DNA of 64,000 nt from Pseudorasbora parva. Lineage: Eukaryota > Chordata > Actinopteri > Cypriniformes > Gobionidae. Shown one piece after another: positions 33,193 through 45,636 of the stretch. The notes beneath the pieces were generated by a model. It was not told the DNA's origin, made no database searches, and was given only the letters and a program-made list of their open reading frames with translations. The position numbers and the translations under genes are program-made. Each line of letters opens with the position of its first letter. Position 1 is the stretch's first letter. Location of the stretch: positions 2,397,001 through 2,461,000 of the forward strand of contig NC_090172.1 in assembly GCF_024679245.1 (NCBI RefSeq), written 5' to 3'.

Positions 33193-34683
33193 TAGGGCTG
33201 GGCAAGTTAACGCATTATTATCGCGTTGACGCATTAATTAATTAAAGCTGACATTAACGTAGTTATTTATTATTATATTGAAAGGCCGTTGCTCTGCCTC
33301 TGAATACACACACAGACAAACCATTGGTCAGGAGAATACACACACAGACAAACCATTGGTCAGGAGAATACACACACAGACAAACCATTGGTCAGGAGAA
33401 TACACACACAGACAAACCATTGGTCAGGAGAATACACACACAGACAAACCATTGGTCAGGAGAATACACACACAGACAAACCATTGGTCAGGAGAATACA
33501 CACACAGACAAACCATTGGTCAGGAGAATACACACACAGACAAACCATTGGTCAGGAGAATACAGCGCTATATGTAGTCTAAGCCAAAGGCTTGACATTC
33601 TTCTCTAAGACAAATAAAATATAAAAATAACCAGAAATGCGATAATGATTCAGATTTTTTTGGTTGTTTTTATTATATTCAATGTAAACAGCGATTGATG
33701 AGTGTATCTCTGCCTCTGGTACGTTGAGGCTCGCGCGGCCTGTCTCTCTGAGAGACATTCGTGGAGAAATCAAAACAATTGAGCAGCGATATAAACTCAC
33801 AGAAGAAACACACTGGGGTCAAACTGAGTATTTTGTAGATGTAGATATTTATGATTTATGATATTGTTAATAACACAAGTCGATTTTGCAATCCTGAATT
33901 GTGTAGCATGAATGGTGTAGCCTAGTTCAATAAACAAGTAGCCTAGTTCATATTAAGTTACTTACATTTTTAGATCCAAACTACCTTTTTTGTTCCATTT
34001 CACCAACGAAAATAGTTCCAGAGGAAAGCAACACTCAGCGCGGTGTTTTGTTACTGAATGATTCAGTGTTTTGAATGAATCATTTGAATGAACGACTCAA
34101 TGACTCGCTCATGAAGAAGATCACTTGCTGCCCCTATTGGCGGTTATGTTTAAAAGTATGATTGCATGTTTTATTGAGAACATCAATCTTATACATTTTT
34201 TTATTGCAGCTGTATTTTTTGCCGTTTAAATTATTTAATTTTATTTTATTAATCAAATGTAAGAATTTAACATGAAAGATGATGCATACATTTAATAAGA
34301 TTTTTAAAAAATGGCCTTTATAAAATTAAATAACGCCCTGGGGTGAATATCACAAATATGCAGATTTAAGTCAGCCGATGTTAAAGCTGACAGAACACTG
34401 ATGAGAATATTACTACAGAATCAATATATGTAGACCACCAATTTAATTTATTTTAAATTTTAAATTAATGTTTAAGTTGATATTTACAAGAAATATTGTA
34501 ACTGTTACTAACTTTTAATTACTGTAAAAAACACCTTATTTGTTTAAAGTGTTTGCAAACCATGTTACTGTATTCATTACATACACTTTCGTATTCATTA
34601 TTGAATTTTGCGCATACTGCGATTAATCCCCGAAAATCGTGCGATTAATCACGATTAAACATTTGAATCGTTGCCCGGCACTA
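33193..34683. mobile_element. family L hAT-like element, non-coding
   Basis: Starts TAGGGCTGGGCAAGTTAACG and ends TCGTTGCCCGGCACTA, imperfect inverted ends of hAT style. An 8-bp duplication could not be confirmed. The interior contains the 32-bp VNTR at 33303 and long AT-rich DNA; no transposase frame. Confidence 0.6.
33303..33558 (+). repeat. 32-bp VNTR, eight identical units
   Basis: Unit AATACACACACAGACAAACC followed by ATTGGTCAGGAG, repeated eight times with no difference that I can see. Three overlapping open frames across it are artefacts. Confidence 0.95.
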
Positions 34684-34894
34684 CCTACGTAAGTTACTTT
34701 GTTTTCACATTTATTGACTGAGCGCTCTCCTGTCCCCATGTTGAGATAAATCGTAAGTGTGGAGTCGTCGTGTGTAAACATAATGGTTATTGTAGTTCTA
34801 GCGTGCATTTACTAATCTCATTTGCAGAAAAATAGAAAAATAAAAAAGTACTGCTCAAAATTAATAAAATCTATAAAATGCAAAATCAGAATAC

Positions 34895-35168
34895 TACACT
34901 GCAAAAAATGCTTTTCTTATTTAGTATTTTTTTTCTTGTTTCCAGTCCAATTTTTCTTCCAACTTTATTTTCCTCACCCCATCGGCAGATCATTTTGCCT
35001 GTTTTAAGCAAAAACTCACTTCATTTTGATTTTATTTTCAACAAAACAAGAACAAATATCTTATGTCGTTTAACTTATCTAGTAAATGCATCTTGATTTT
35101 AAGAATTTTTAGATATTTAGACTAGAAACAAGAAAAAATTACTGAGTAAGAAGAGCAGTTTTTGTAGT
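34895..35168. repeat. family A MITE, internally deleted
   Basis: CACTGCAAAAAATGC to GCAGTTTTTGTAGTG, with most of the left arm missing. Confidence 0.75.
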
Positions 35169-35170
35169 GC

Positions 35171-35770
35171 AAGATAATCGGGACATAGCTAGGATTGTCA
35201 GAAGGCGGGAAATCGGCCCAAAATCAGCCCGATTATATTTTGGTGTGTACCAGCATAACAGACAGCAGACAAACGGCAATCCGCCTGTCACTCAAAGTAA
35301 CCACGCCCTTAATTATGCAGAACTCTAAGGCTTTATATAACGTAAACGAATGAGTTAATAAAAAAAAATCACCCCCTCACAGTCGTCATGAAGGGAAAAA
35401 TTAGCTGTATAGGCCAAAACCCCAATTTGTCCCAGACTGTAAACATGTTTTATTCTGCTGTAAAGTTGGGCATTTTAACATGAGGCTCAATGAGATTCTG
35501 CTCCTTCTGGAGCCGCTCTAGTGGCCAGTCGAGGGATTACAGTTTAAGTCACTTCCATATTGGCTTCAAGAGAAACAGGAGGAGGTTGCCGCTTGTTTTT
35601 TTTTCAGAGTGTGCCAAATCTGTCCGTTCTAACAGTCCAAGACTGCGTTTCTAACTCTTCTCCACCCTTTTGTGGACTTTGTGGTTGTTTCCTGTTCTGC
35701 CCGAAGTAACCGTTGTGCTTGAGGCGGAGGCAGCGTGTTCATAGTGTGTGTCGCTGTTCAGAGCTCACAC
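35171..35770. repeat. dispersed-repeat fragments
   Basis: 35440-35625 resembles a common fish retroposon (CAGTTTAAGTCACTTCCATA, GGAGGTTGCCGCTTG). 35180-35260 resembles a MITE end also suggested near 59640. No gene. Confidence 0.4.
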
Positions 35771-35799
35771 ACCTGAACATCAACAACCGTCACATACTC

Positions 35800-36086
35800 T
35801 CTCACACACACACATACACGCATGCACGCACGCACGCACGCACACGCACACACACACACACACTGCCCCTAAACCTACCCATCACAGGAAACATTCTGCA
35901 TTTTTACTTTCTAATAAAAACTCCTCCTGTGTGATTTATAAGCCTTTTGAAAAGTGGGGACATGGGTAATGTCCTCATATTTCACCCTCTCCTGTAATAC
36001 CTGTGTCATACCCATGGCATTATACACATTTGAGTCCTCATATGTCACAAAAACATGCCCACACACACACACACACACACACAGGA
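35800..36086. repeat. family J repeat with CA tracts
   Basis: Shares CTGCCCCTAAACCTACCCAT and CCATGGCATTATACACATTT with the other J copies; (CA)n at about 35846-35864 and 36059-36082. Confidence 0.75.
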
Positions 36087-36289
36087 GCGTCCTCAGCTCA
36101 GACACCTGGGGACCAAGAGTAATGCAGGCATACAGCCATCACCAACACATCTGCCAACTGATCCTCAAAGACGGAGAGTTCTTCAGCGAGAGCAAAGATA
36201 AGACCCCCCCATTCCCTCTGACATAACTGGCAGATGTCAACACACAAAGCATTAAGGTTTTAAAAGGTTGTAAAATCCTGCATTTCGTG

Positions 36290-36525
36290 ACCTCAGAGAG
36301 AGAAAGCGGGCCCTATTTAACCGACCTTAGTGGATGGTCTGAAGCTCAAGGCGCTAAGGGCGTGTCCAGATCCCCTTTTGTTAGTTTAACAACGGAAAAA
36401 AGGTCTAAAAGGGTCGTCCCTCGTCTCTTAATGAGTCATGAGTGTGTTTTGGGCGTAACGAGCTATAAACCAATCAGAGCCTCATCTCCCTTTCCCTTTG
36501 AAAGCCATGAGTGGATTCACTATTG
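36290..36525. repeat. probable dispersed repeat
   Basis: GCGCTAAGGGCGTGTCCAGA and CTATAAACCAATCAGAGCCT resemble a widespread fish interspersed repeat. It occurs once here. Confidence 0.45.
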
Positions 36526-36550
36526 ACATGAGGAGAGACTGAACGCTTCT

Positions 36551-36586
<36 letters not shown>

Positions 36587-36665
36587 GGTATGTGTGTGTA
36601 TGTATGTACGCGTGTGTGCTGCTGTGCCTCCCTGTGTGTGCGTTGTACCCCCCCCCTCCCATATA

Positions 36666-36954
36666 CACTCTAAAAAATACTGGGTTAAAAACAACCTAAG
36701 TTGGGTTGAAAATGGACTAACCCAGCAATTGTGTTGTTTTAACTCAGCGGTCGGGTTAAATGTTGCTTAAGACAACCCAGTTGCTGGGTTAAAACAACTC
36801 AACTGCAGGGTTAAAACAACCCAATCTCTGGGTTAAAACAACCCAATTGCGGGGTGAAAACAACTCAACTGCAGGGTTAAAACAACCCAATTGTTTTAAC
36901 AGTCCATTTTCTACCCAATATGGGTTGTTTTTTAGTCCAGCATTTTTTAGAGTG
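36666..36954. mobile_element. family C MITE, longest copy
   Basis: CACTCTAAAAAATACTGGG to GCATTTTTTAGAGTG, TA on both sides. The interior has extra tandem copies of AACTGCAGGGTTAAAACAAC. Confidence 0.85.
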
Positions 36955-37166
36955 TAGGCTCAAATTTCTAACACTCTTTAAATAACACAGAAATACTGCG
37001 CTATGGACTTAGAGCAGGTGTGTGTTGGTCAGTGGTTCTTAGTTCCTCACAATAGCAGCGCTTGCCTGAGGGTGTATGATATGGCCCAGAGAGAGAGTTT
37101 GATTGATGCTGGAAACTTGGTTAGGCAACAACATTAAGCTACACAAAAGACTGCACAAGAGCCTGC

Positions 37167-37367
37167 CCTCTAAAAAAATGCTGGGTTGTTTTAACCCAAT
37201 GTTGGGTCAAATGTCGACTACCCCAGCAATTGCGTTGTTTTAACCTGGCGATTGGGTTGTTTTAACCCTGTGGTTGGGTTAAATATTTGCTTAAGACAAA
37301 CCAATCGCTGGGTTAGTCCATATTTGACCCAACATTGGGTTGTTTTTACCCAGAATTTTTTAGAGTG
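37167..37367. mobile_element. family C MITE
   Basis: CCCTCTAAAAAAATGCTGGG to AATTTTTTAGAGTG; the left terminal base pair has drifted. Confidence 0.8.
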
Positions 37368-37719
37368 TGGTCTGATTGGAAACACGTACCTGTGCCAACG
37401 TTTTTGCAAACCACAAAATACGTTCCAATATACGTTCACATTCAGTTTAATCTCCTGCCGTATCGGAGAGAAATGTAGCCGCTCGTTGATCTGCCGTGTG
37501 TGTGTCTTTAATGCAGAGACTCTCCTCGTGTGTTTGCAGTTTAAATATAATGACGCATTTAATAGTTAATGGCCAAACGTGTCATTACAAAAGTTCACAA
37601 CGCTGCTGCAGGTGAAATAAAATGTGGACAACACTGAATAAATATATTTTTGTCAGGTTAAATACTGATAGCTGGTCACTCAAACCCCTTTATCTAAACT
37701 TCTCTACTTAACCGCCGGA

Positions 37720-37985
37720 CTCGCACATCCGCCATGTTTGTTGTTTTTTAACACTTTTTATCCGCGTTTGTAGTTCTAATCGAATCCTCATCCAACTCGC
37801 AATGGGTTGTGGGTAATATCAGCCGTTAGAGTGTGTGTCGATCCGCACTTAGAATTCGCAACGGAAATAGTAAACCATCCGGGTATCTTTGGAATACTCT
37901 TTTCAACATACTACGATTTCAATTTGGGACACACTAATTCTATTTTCAAATACTATTTAGGATGGATAGTGTGCGAATTGGGACG
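37720..37985. repeat. family N repeat
   Basis: Bases 37730-37845 are the reverse complement of 29345-29470, and the right part ends GCGAATTGGGACGC. A related end is at about 57068-57190. Confidence 0.65.
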
Positions 37986-38197
37986 CAGGGCAAGACCTTA
38001 AATACACAAAACAATGAGCAGATAGACTGCAGGTGTGTACAATGAAGGTAACCATAACAACTGATATGACAACAAGGAGAGACAGAAACCAAACAGGAAG
38101 AGAACAGAAACAATGAAACCAGAAGGCACTTCAACATAAAAGTCCATACTAAACAAAAGACCCAGAGCTGGGATCGTGACAGATATGTCAAATTGGT

Positions 38198-38585
38198 ACA
38201 CTGTAAAAAAAATATTGTTGGGTTTTGTTGGTTTAACATAAAAAAGTAAGTAACCTGGTTGCCTAAAAATGTTGAGTTTATTGAAATTAAAAATGTGAGT
38301 TGATACAATTAAGGAAATTTGTTTAATAAATAGAAACTCAAAATATTATTGTGTCTGAACCACATAAAAATGTGATAAATCATGAAAATAGCACAATTTG
38401 GCTCCGTCATCACAAATAAAACACACACAATTACCCAATATGCTTACAAAATCTTTTAATAATATTTTAATAAAGGCTGTCAAATCTTAAATCTCTTCAT
38501 TGTATTAACTCAAAATTTTAATTTCAATGAACTCAAAACTTTAAGGCAACCAGGTAACTTATTTTCTAATTTTTTTTTACAGTGT
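38198..38585. mobile_element. family B MITE, full copy
   Basis: CACTGTAAAAAAAATATTG to TTTTTTTACAGTG, flanked by TA. It carries the uninterrupted GTTTAATAAATAGAAACTCA that is the empty site of the 11378 insertion. Confidence 0.85.
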
Positions 38586-38841
38586 ACGTATTTTGTGCAC
38601 TCAAAAAAATAAACTTACGATGCTGTTCACTTTATTTAAGCAGTTCATCTTGATTTAACACCATTACATCAGGTTTTTGGTTCAAATATAATTGATTCTT
38701 GTTAAACTGACTTAAAACCGTCACTCTTTGAAATAACATGTTTCAATCGAGTAACCCAATCAAACAGGACTTTCACTTCCCATCATGCTTTGCAAATGGG
38801 CTGAATTTGGAGAGTAAATGTTTAAATAAAGTGCTATTATA

Positions 38842-39030
38842 CACTCTAAAAAATCTGTTTTAACCCAATGGTTGAGTTGTTCTTACCCAGCAATTGGGTT
38901 GTCTTAAGCAACATTTAACCCAACCACTGGGTTAAAACAACTCAACCATTGGGTTAAAACAACTCAATTGTTGGGTCGGTGCATTTTCAACCCAACTTGG
39001 GTTGTTTTTAACCCAGCATTTTTTAGAGTG
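38842..39030. mobile_element. family C MITE
   Basis: CACTCTAAAAAATCTG to GCATTTTTTAGAGTG, with TA at 38840-38841 and 39031-39032. It sits in AT-rich DNA (38596-39990) that also hosts the next element. Confidence 0.85.
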
Positions 39031-39094
39031 TATACATTTCTACATTTCCATGTTTAATGTTTTGTTATGTTGGTATATAAAAGTGTGTGTTATG

Positions 39095-39907
39095 TAGGGC
39101 TGTTTCGAATGCCATTTTTTGAGCTTCGAAGCTTAGGTGGCAATCAATATCGAATATTCGAAGCTTCGGTGGGTGGGGCTAAATATATAATAATAGTGTC
39201 GGTTTGCATTTGTATCATCTTTCACGACTTCACGTTTCACTCTTCGGCATCGTAAATGTGTTGCGGCAGACCCAGTGGAGTGCAGTGTTGCATTTGGTGC
39301 AATATGATCAGGTGGCACACATTCTTTAAATATTAATAAACATTTAATAATCTTTTAAATAGAACAGTTTCCGGTACGCATTACACGGGCAGGTTTATGC
39401 TCCGAAAACGGACAGTGCACAAGTGATACAAAACACAAATTCTGTTGAGAGCAAGAACTTTAATAAGGAATTAATAACGAACCTTTCTTTAAAACAAATG
39501 AATCCCAAAACAGAAATTAAATTAGTAACACACAGTGATTTCAATGAACTGTAATAAATAAAGAACACGGTAGCATGCTTATAAACAGTTGAATAAGAAT
39601 AAATGAATTGTTTTTAAAATGACACAAAATGTAATATCTATTACAATTAGTTTTATTCTATATAAGGGATTTATTTTGTCTTATTCTGACTTTTTGTTAA
39701 TTTAAATCTTTAAAATGCGCGATGCTTTTATTGAAAACATGTTGCGGTGTTATTTTTTATTTATTATTATTATTTCAAGCATGAGTGAGAATGAGTCCGC
39801 GACGGAAGTCACGTGTTGAAAAAAAAAAGAAGAATATTCGAATCTCAAAACTGAAAATCGAATGCCACCTCACCGAACGAATATTCGAATATTCTAGTAC
39901 ATCCCTA
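39095..39907. mobile_element. hAT-type non-autonomous element
   Basis: Starts TAGGGCTGTTTCGAATGCC and ends TATTCTAGTACATCCCTA, with an exact 8-bp duplication GTGTTATG at 39087-39094 and 39908-39915. Subterminal GAATATTCGAA motifs are repeated at both ends. 813 bp, no transposase. Confidence 0.9.
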
Positions 39908-39915
39908 GTGTTATG

Positions 39916-40652
39916 TTCGTGTTTTTGGACGTTACCATTGTGGTGAAGCGTAGAGTGTGTGCTCGGGCTGAGATGTAACAAAACCATCTAGCCAATACAA
40001 TCTTGTAATGTAAAAGGTTTTGTAAATGTGGTTTGCAAAACCGTTACTACAGGTACGTTTTGTCAATGGTTTTATTAGTGTTTGGACAAATAAGACATGC
40101 TTGTCCTTCAACCCTACAAGAACGATCATTATGGAGCGATTACAGTTTTCCCATCAAGGCTGATAAAAACTTATAATAGCTCCGCTTTCCCTAAACTCCT
40201 GTATTACTTTAATAGTGGGGGAAAAGAGACAAAATGATCTATGACAGGAATCTGTTTGCTCTCCGCACTTCCACAAACAAGCTCCCCAATCAAAACACCT
40301 GCAGCTTCACCCAACACCAATTAGCTCATCAAGCTTTTAATTACTCTGTTAATTGCATACAGGCAGCGTGAGGGGCGGCTGGGGAATTAGACACAGAAGC
40401 CCTCCAGAGGACCCGCCTTGACAATCCTAACAAACAAAGAGGACGCGTGCCAAGCAAAACACACAGGCCCTGTACACACACACACACACACACACACGCA
40501 CTGCAGATCTCCTGCTCACATGACTGGAAGAAAAACAAGTGTGGCTATAACGCCAGCTACCATGCTCACCATCTGTTACTGCGCTAGAAGTGATGTCACA
40601 TCCTGTCACATGGAGGACTATTACCTGGGAGAAGGATGTAAATGAGTGGAAA

Positions 40653-40653
<1 letters not shown>
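39916..40653. other. non-repetitive intron DNA
   Basis: A short (CA)n tract is at 40475-40496. No gene; 40240-40420 is repeat-free. Confidence 0.4.

Positions 40654-40737
<84 letters not shown>
40654..40737. repeat. (GT)n microsatellite
   Basis: Uninterrupted GT tract of about 84 bp. Confidence 0.95.
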
Positions 40738-40761
40738 TGCTGGTCGGCCTTTTACCATACA

Positions 40762-41092
40762 CTGTACAATACTATTTAAAAAATAAGTTACCTGGTTGCT
40801 TAAATTTTGAGTTCTTTGAAATTTAAAAAATTGAGTTAATACAAGATAATAAAGATTTTGTAAGCTTATTGGGTAAGTGTGTGTGTTTTATTTTTGATGA
40901 CGCAGCCAAATTGTGCTATTTTCATGATTTATCACATGTTTTATTGTGGTTCAGATACAATAATATTTTGAGTTTCTATTTGTTAAGCCAATTTCCTTCA
41001 TTGTATCAACTCAAATTTTCAATTTCAATAAACTCAAAATTTTAAGGACACCAGGTTACTTACTTTTTTAAGTTAAACTTTTTTACATTGCA
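40762..41092. mobile_element. family B MITE (inverted orientation)
   Basis: Reads TTTTGATGACGCAGCCAAAT and ACTTACTTTTTTAAGTTAAA, opposite to the copy at 43355. Confidence 0.75.
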
Positions 41093-41094
41093 GT

Positions 41095-41330
41095 TAAACA
41101 TAAGTTAAACATTTTTTTACAGTGCAGTTGTCCTATAAAGTAGTTTTACAGTAAAATCGAATGCGACTTTGTACATCCATCAAAATGTGTATATTTGTGA
41201 AATACTGTATGCCATTACTGACTCGTATCATGAAGCATATCTTTAACTTGATATCTTGTAAAGTAAACACAGTATGAAGTGTATAAAAATATATCTATTT
41301 CTTGGTCTTGGTTTAAGTCGACTGTACACT
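41095..41330. repeat. family D repeat, uninterrupted
   Basis: From AGTTGTCCTATAAAG through TTACAGTAAAATCGAATGCG to ATCTATTTCTTGGTCTTGG. It defines the order of the parts that are separated at 43322-43860. Confidence 0.7.
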
Positions 41331-41684
41331 GTAAAAAAAATTTTTTTAAATGGTTGCCTTAAAATTTTGTGTTTATTGAAATTAAAAATTTAGTAAACAC
41401 AATGAACATTTTTGAGAATCAAAAAACTTTATTCAAATATTATTAAACAATTTAAGCATAAGCGTATTGGGTAATTTTGATGACGCAGCCAAATTTGCTA
41501 TTTTCATGATTTATCACATTTTTTATGTGGTTCAGATACAATAATATTTTGAGTTTCTATTTATTTAACTAATTTCCTTCATTGTATCAACGCAAATTTT
41601 CAATTTCAATAAACTAAAATTTTTAAAGACACCAGATTACTTACTTTTTTAAGTTAAACCAACAAAAAAAATGTTCACAGTGTA
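41325..41684. mobile_element. family B MITE ending at the Tc1 insertion
   Basis: CACTGTAAAAAAAATTTTT to AATGTTCACAGTG, immediately followed by the TA used by the Tc1-like element. Confidence 0.75.
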
Positions 41685-43319
41685 CAGTCCCTGACAAAAG
41701 TCTTGTCGCTTATCTATTTTCTAGAAATACCTGATATTAACCTGACTTTTAATTAATTAATTGGTGTTAGAAATAGCTCATATGAAAAGCTAAAACCCTC
41801 CCAAATGATGTTTAATGCACTGAAATAAATAATTTTCACAGAAGAAATATTTATCATTTAATCAAGACAGAAAGGTCAAATTTTGGCAAGACAATAGTTT
41901 TGTCGCCTATACAGAAATTGAACAAATTTACTGCAAATACAAAAATATGTCAGCAAATTAAGTTGTGGTGCTGTGAGATCCAAATGTAATATCTTGTATG
42001 AGTTCCATGAGCTTGAAGGACTGGATCCATGCGGTTTGGCAAGGATTCATACAATTTATTGATGAAGTCATCAGGAATAGCTAAGAAAGCAGTCTTGCAT
42101 GCCTCCCAGAGTTCATCAATATTCTTTGGTTTCGTCTTCCATGCGTCCTCTTTCATTCTACCCCACATATGCTCAATGATGTTCATGTCTGGTGACTGGG
42201 CTGGCCAATCCTGGAGCATCTTGATCTTCTTCGCCTTGAGGAACTTTGATGTGGAGATGGAAGTATGCGATGGAGCACCGTCCTGCTGCAGAATTTGGCC
42301 TCTTTTATGGTTGGGAATATAAGAGGTAGCTAAGATTTCTTGGTATTTTAGACTATTGATGTTGCCTTCCACCCTGCAGATCTCGCACACCCCCATACTG
42401 GATGTAACCCCAGACCATGATTTTTCCGCCACCAAACACTGTTTTCTGGGTGAATCTCGGATCCATTCGGGCACCAGTAGGTCTCCTGCAATATTTGCGG
42501 CGACTGTGGTGTAATTCAACAGAAGATTCATCTGAAAAATCCACCTTCTGCCACTTTTTCAGCGTCCATCCTTTTAGCAGGCTGTGGGCCTTGGCAAATG
42601 CCACACGGTTTTTCAATTGTCTTTTGTTTAGTGCTGGCTTCTGGGCACTGATTCGACCATGGAGGCCATTTCGAGACAGAATCCGACAAACTGTTCTGGT
42701 TGACACAGGGACTTCAGGTGACCAGGTCTCGTGGAGCTCTGCTGCAGTGGAAAATGGGCTGGCCTTGGATTTTCGAGCCAACAAACGGTCCTCTCGAGCA
42801 GTTGTCTTGCGGGGTCTGTCTGACCTGGGCTTGTCAAAAATGTCTCCAGTCTCTTCAAATCTTTTTTTTTATCCTCTGTACTTGACGCTGAGACACATTG
42901 AAGGTGTCTGCCACATCAGCAGTGGATCTGGTCTTCAGCCTCTTGATAATCAAAACTTTAGTCTCAGGGTGAATCTTAGGCATGTTTGCAGAGGTCTAGT
43001 TGCAGTTGATGTGAAGGTCTAGCGTACTGGGGTTCTTTTTATACACACGTGAGACCTAATTGATCCATTATTAGTCACAGGTGAAGCTCATATGACAAGG
43101 TGACAACACTTATGTCTTTGCAAAAATTGACTCAATGGGCTTTACCAAGCTGTGAATATTAGAATACTTTTTGAAAGTTTAGTTTTTCACTGAAACATTA
43201 TCACAAAAGCTGGATTAAAATGAGCCATTTCTTGTAAAAAAAAATCTTGATTAGAAATATATTTCAGCGGCACTTTAGGTCAATTTTTACACAAGCGACA
43301 AGACTTTTGTCAGGGACTG
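41685..43319 (-). mobile_element. Tc1/mariner transposon with IR/DR ends
   Basis: Terminal inverted repeats of 27 matching bases (starting CAGTCCCTGACAAAAG) at 41685 and 43319, flanked by TA at 41683-41684 and 43320-43321. Inner copies of the repeat lie about 200 bp inside: AGACAATAGTTTTGTCGCC near 41890 and GGTGACAACACTTATGTC near 43100, an IR/DR layout as in Sleeping Beauty-type elements. It encloses one broken transposase gene on the minus strand. Confidence 0.93.
41950..42983 (-). pseudogene. Tc1-like transposase, frameshifted (DDE, 35-residue spacing)
   Basis: The N-terminus starts at the ATG at 42983 (MPKIHPETKVLIIKRLKTRS) with a helix-turn-helix/paired-like stretch ADVADTFNVSQRQVQRI. 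The catalytic signature is present: first Asp in KVDFSDESS, second in LQQDGAPSHTS, and Glu in SPDMNIIEHMWGR. I count 35 residues between the second Asp and the Glu, not the usual 34. The frame is broken at least twice: in an A-run on the coding strand near 42863, and around 42360-42400 between ...IQYGGVRDLQ and ...EICRVEGNIN. The C-terminus ends at a stop at 41950. Full family length is about 340 residues. In its native state it would cut and paste the element in the nucleus; this copy is dead. Confidence 0.9.
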
Positions 43320-43321
43320 TA

Positions 43322-43860
43322 GTTGTCCTAGTTTAGTAAAATTGAATACGACTGCAAAGTAAAAAAATAAAATAAAATGTTGGTTTAACTTTAAAAAGTA
43401 AGTAACCTGGTTGCCTTCAAATTTTGAGTTTATTGAAATAAAAAAATTTGAGTTGATACAATGAAGGAAATTTGTTTAATAAATAGAAACTCAAAATATT
43501 ATTGTATCTGAACCACATAAAAAATGTGATAAATCATGAAAATAGCACAATTCGGCTGATTCATCACAAATAAAACACACACACTTACCCAATATGCTTA
43601 CAAAATCTTTTAATAATATTGAAATTAAGGTTGTATATCCTCAAAAATGTTCATTGTATTATCTCACATTTTTTTATTTCAATGAACTCAAAATTTTAAG
43701 GTAATCAGGCAACTTATTTTGAAATATTTTTTTACAGTGTTGTACATCCATCAAACTGTGTATAGTGTGAAACACTGTACGTCGTTATGTTGCATAACTT
43801 CAACTTGATATCTAGTAAAGTAACACAGTATGAAGTGTATCTATTTCGTGGTCTTGGCTT
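43322..43860. repeat. family D repeat split by a family B MITE
   Basis: The D left part (GTTGTCCTAGTTTAGTAAAA) is at 43322-43352, family B at about 43355-43738, and the D right part (TGTACATCCATCAAACTGTG onward) at 43741-43860. Compare the continuous D at 41095-41330. Confidence 0.75.
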
Positions 43861-44684
<824 letters not shown>

Positions 44685-45636
44685 GGATGGCCGATTATAA
44701 GTTAGTCCGCGGTAATCAGTCTCCGGTGTCAAATTAGAACACTAACTAACATAAATAAGTTATGAACAAGTTCTCCATATCCACACACCACTAATGTCTC
44801 CTCATCTGTCGATCTCCTCTATATAAACGACAGTAACGCTTTAGTTTAGGCTCTAATTCTCACTATTACCTAGTTGCTTATTATCATTCATATTACTGGG
44901 ATATTGGCTGTTTATTAGTACTCATAAAGCACATATTAATGCATTATTATCATTCATATTACTGGGATATTAGCTGTTTATTAGTACTCATAAAGCACAT
45001 ATTAATGCATTATTATCATTCATATTACTGGGATATTGGCTGTTTATTAGTACTCATAAAGCACATATTAATGCATTATTATCATTCATATTACTGGGAT
45101 ATTAGCTGTTTATTTGTACTCATAAAGCACATATTAATGCATTATTATCATGCATATTACTGGGATATTGGCTGTTTATTTGTACTCATAAAGCACATAT
45201 TAATGCATTATTATCATGCATATTACTGGGATATTAGCTGTTTATTAGTACTCATAAAGCACATATTAATGCATTATTATCATGCATATTACTAGGATAT
45301 TAGCTGTTTATTAGTACTCATAAAGCACATATTAATGCATTATTATCATGCATATTACTGGGATATTAGCTGTTTATTTGTACTCATAAAGCACATATTA
45401 ATGCATTATTATCATGCATATTACTGGGATATTGGCTGTTTATTAGTACTCATAAAGCACATATTAATGCCTTATTATCATGCATATTACTGGGATATTA
45501 GCTGTTTATTTGTACTCATAAAGCACATATTAATGCATTACTATCATGCATATTACTGGGATATTAGCTGTTTATTAGTACTCATTAAGCACATATTAAT
45601 GCATTATTATCATGCATATTACTGGGATATTGGCTG
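44685..45636 (-). mobile_element. family F-derived 66-bp array, 11 full units
   Basis: Left flank 44685-44885 also precedes the array at 52.9 kb. Unit markers (ATTAATGC) occur from 44935 to 45595, exactly 66 bp apart. Orientation is opposite to the 8.4 kb array. The right end is truncated at GGCTGTTATATGCC, so that end of the MITE is lost. Confidence 0.9.
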
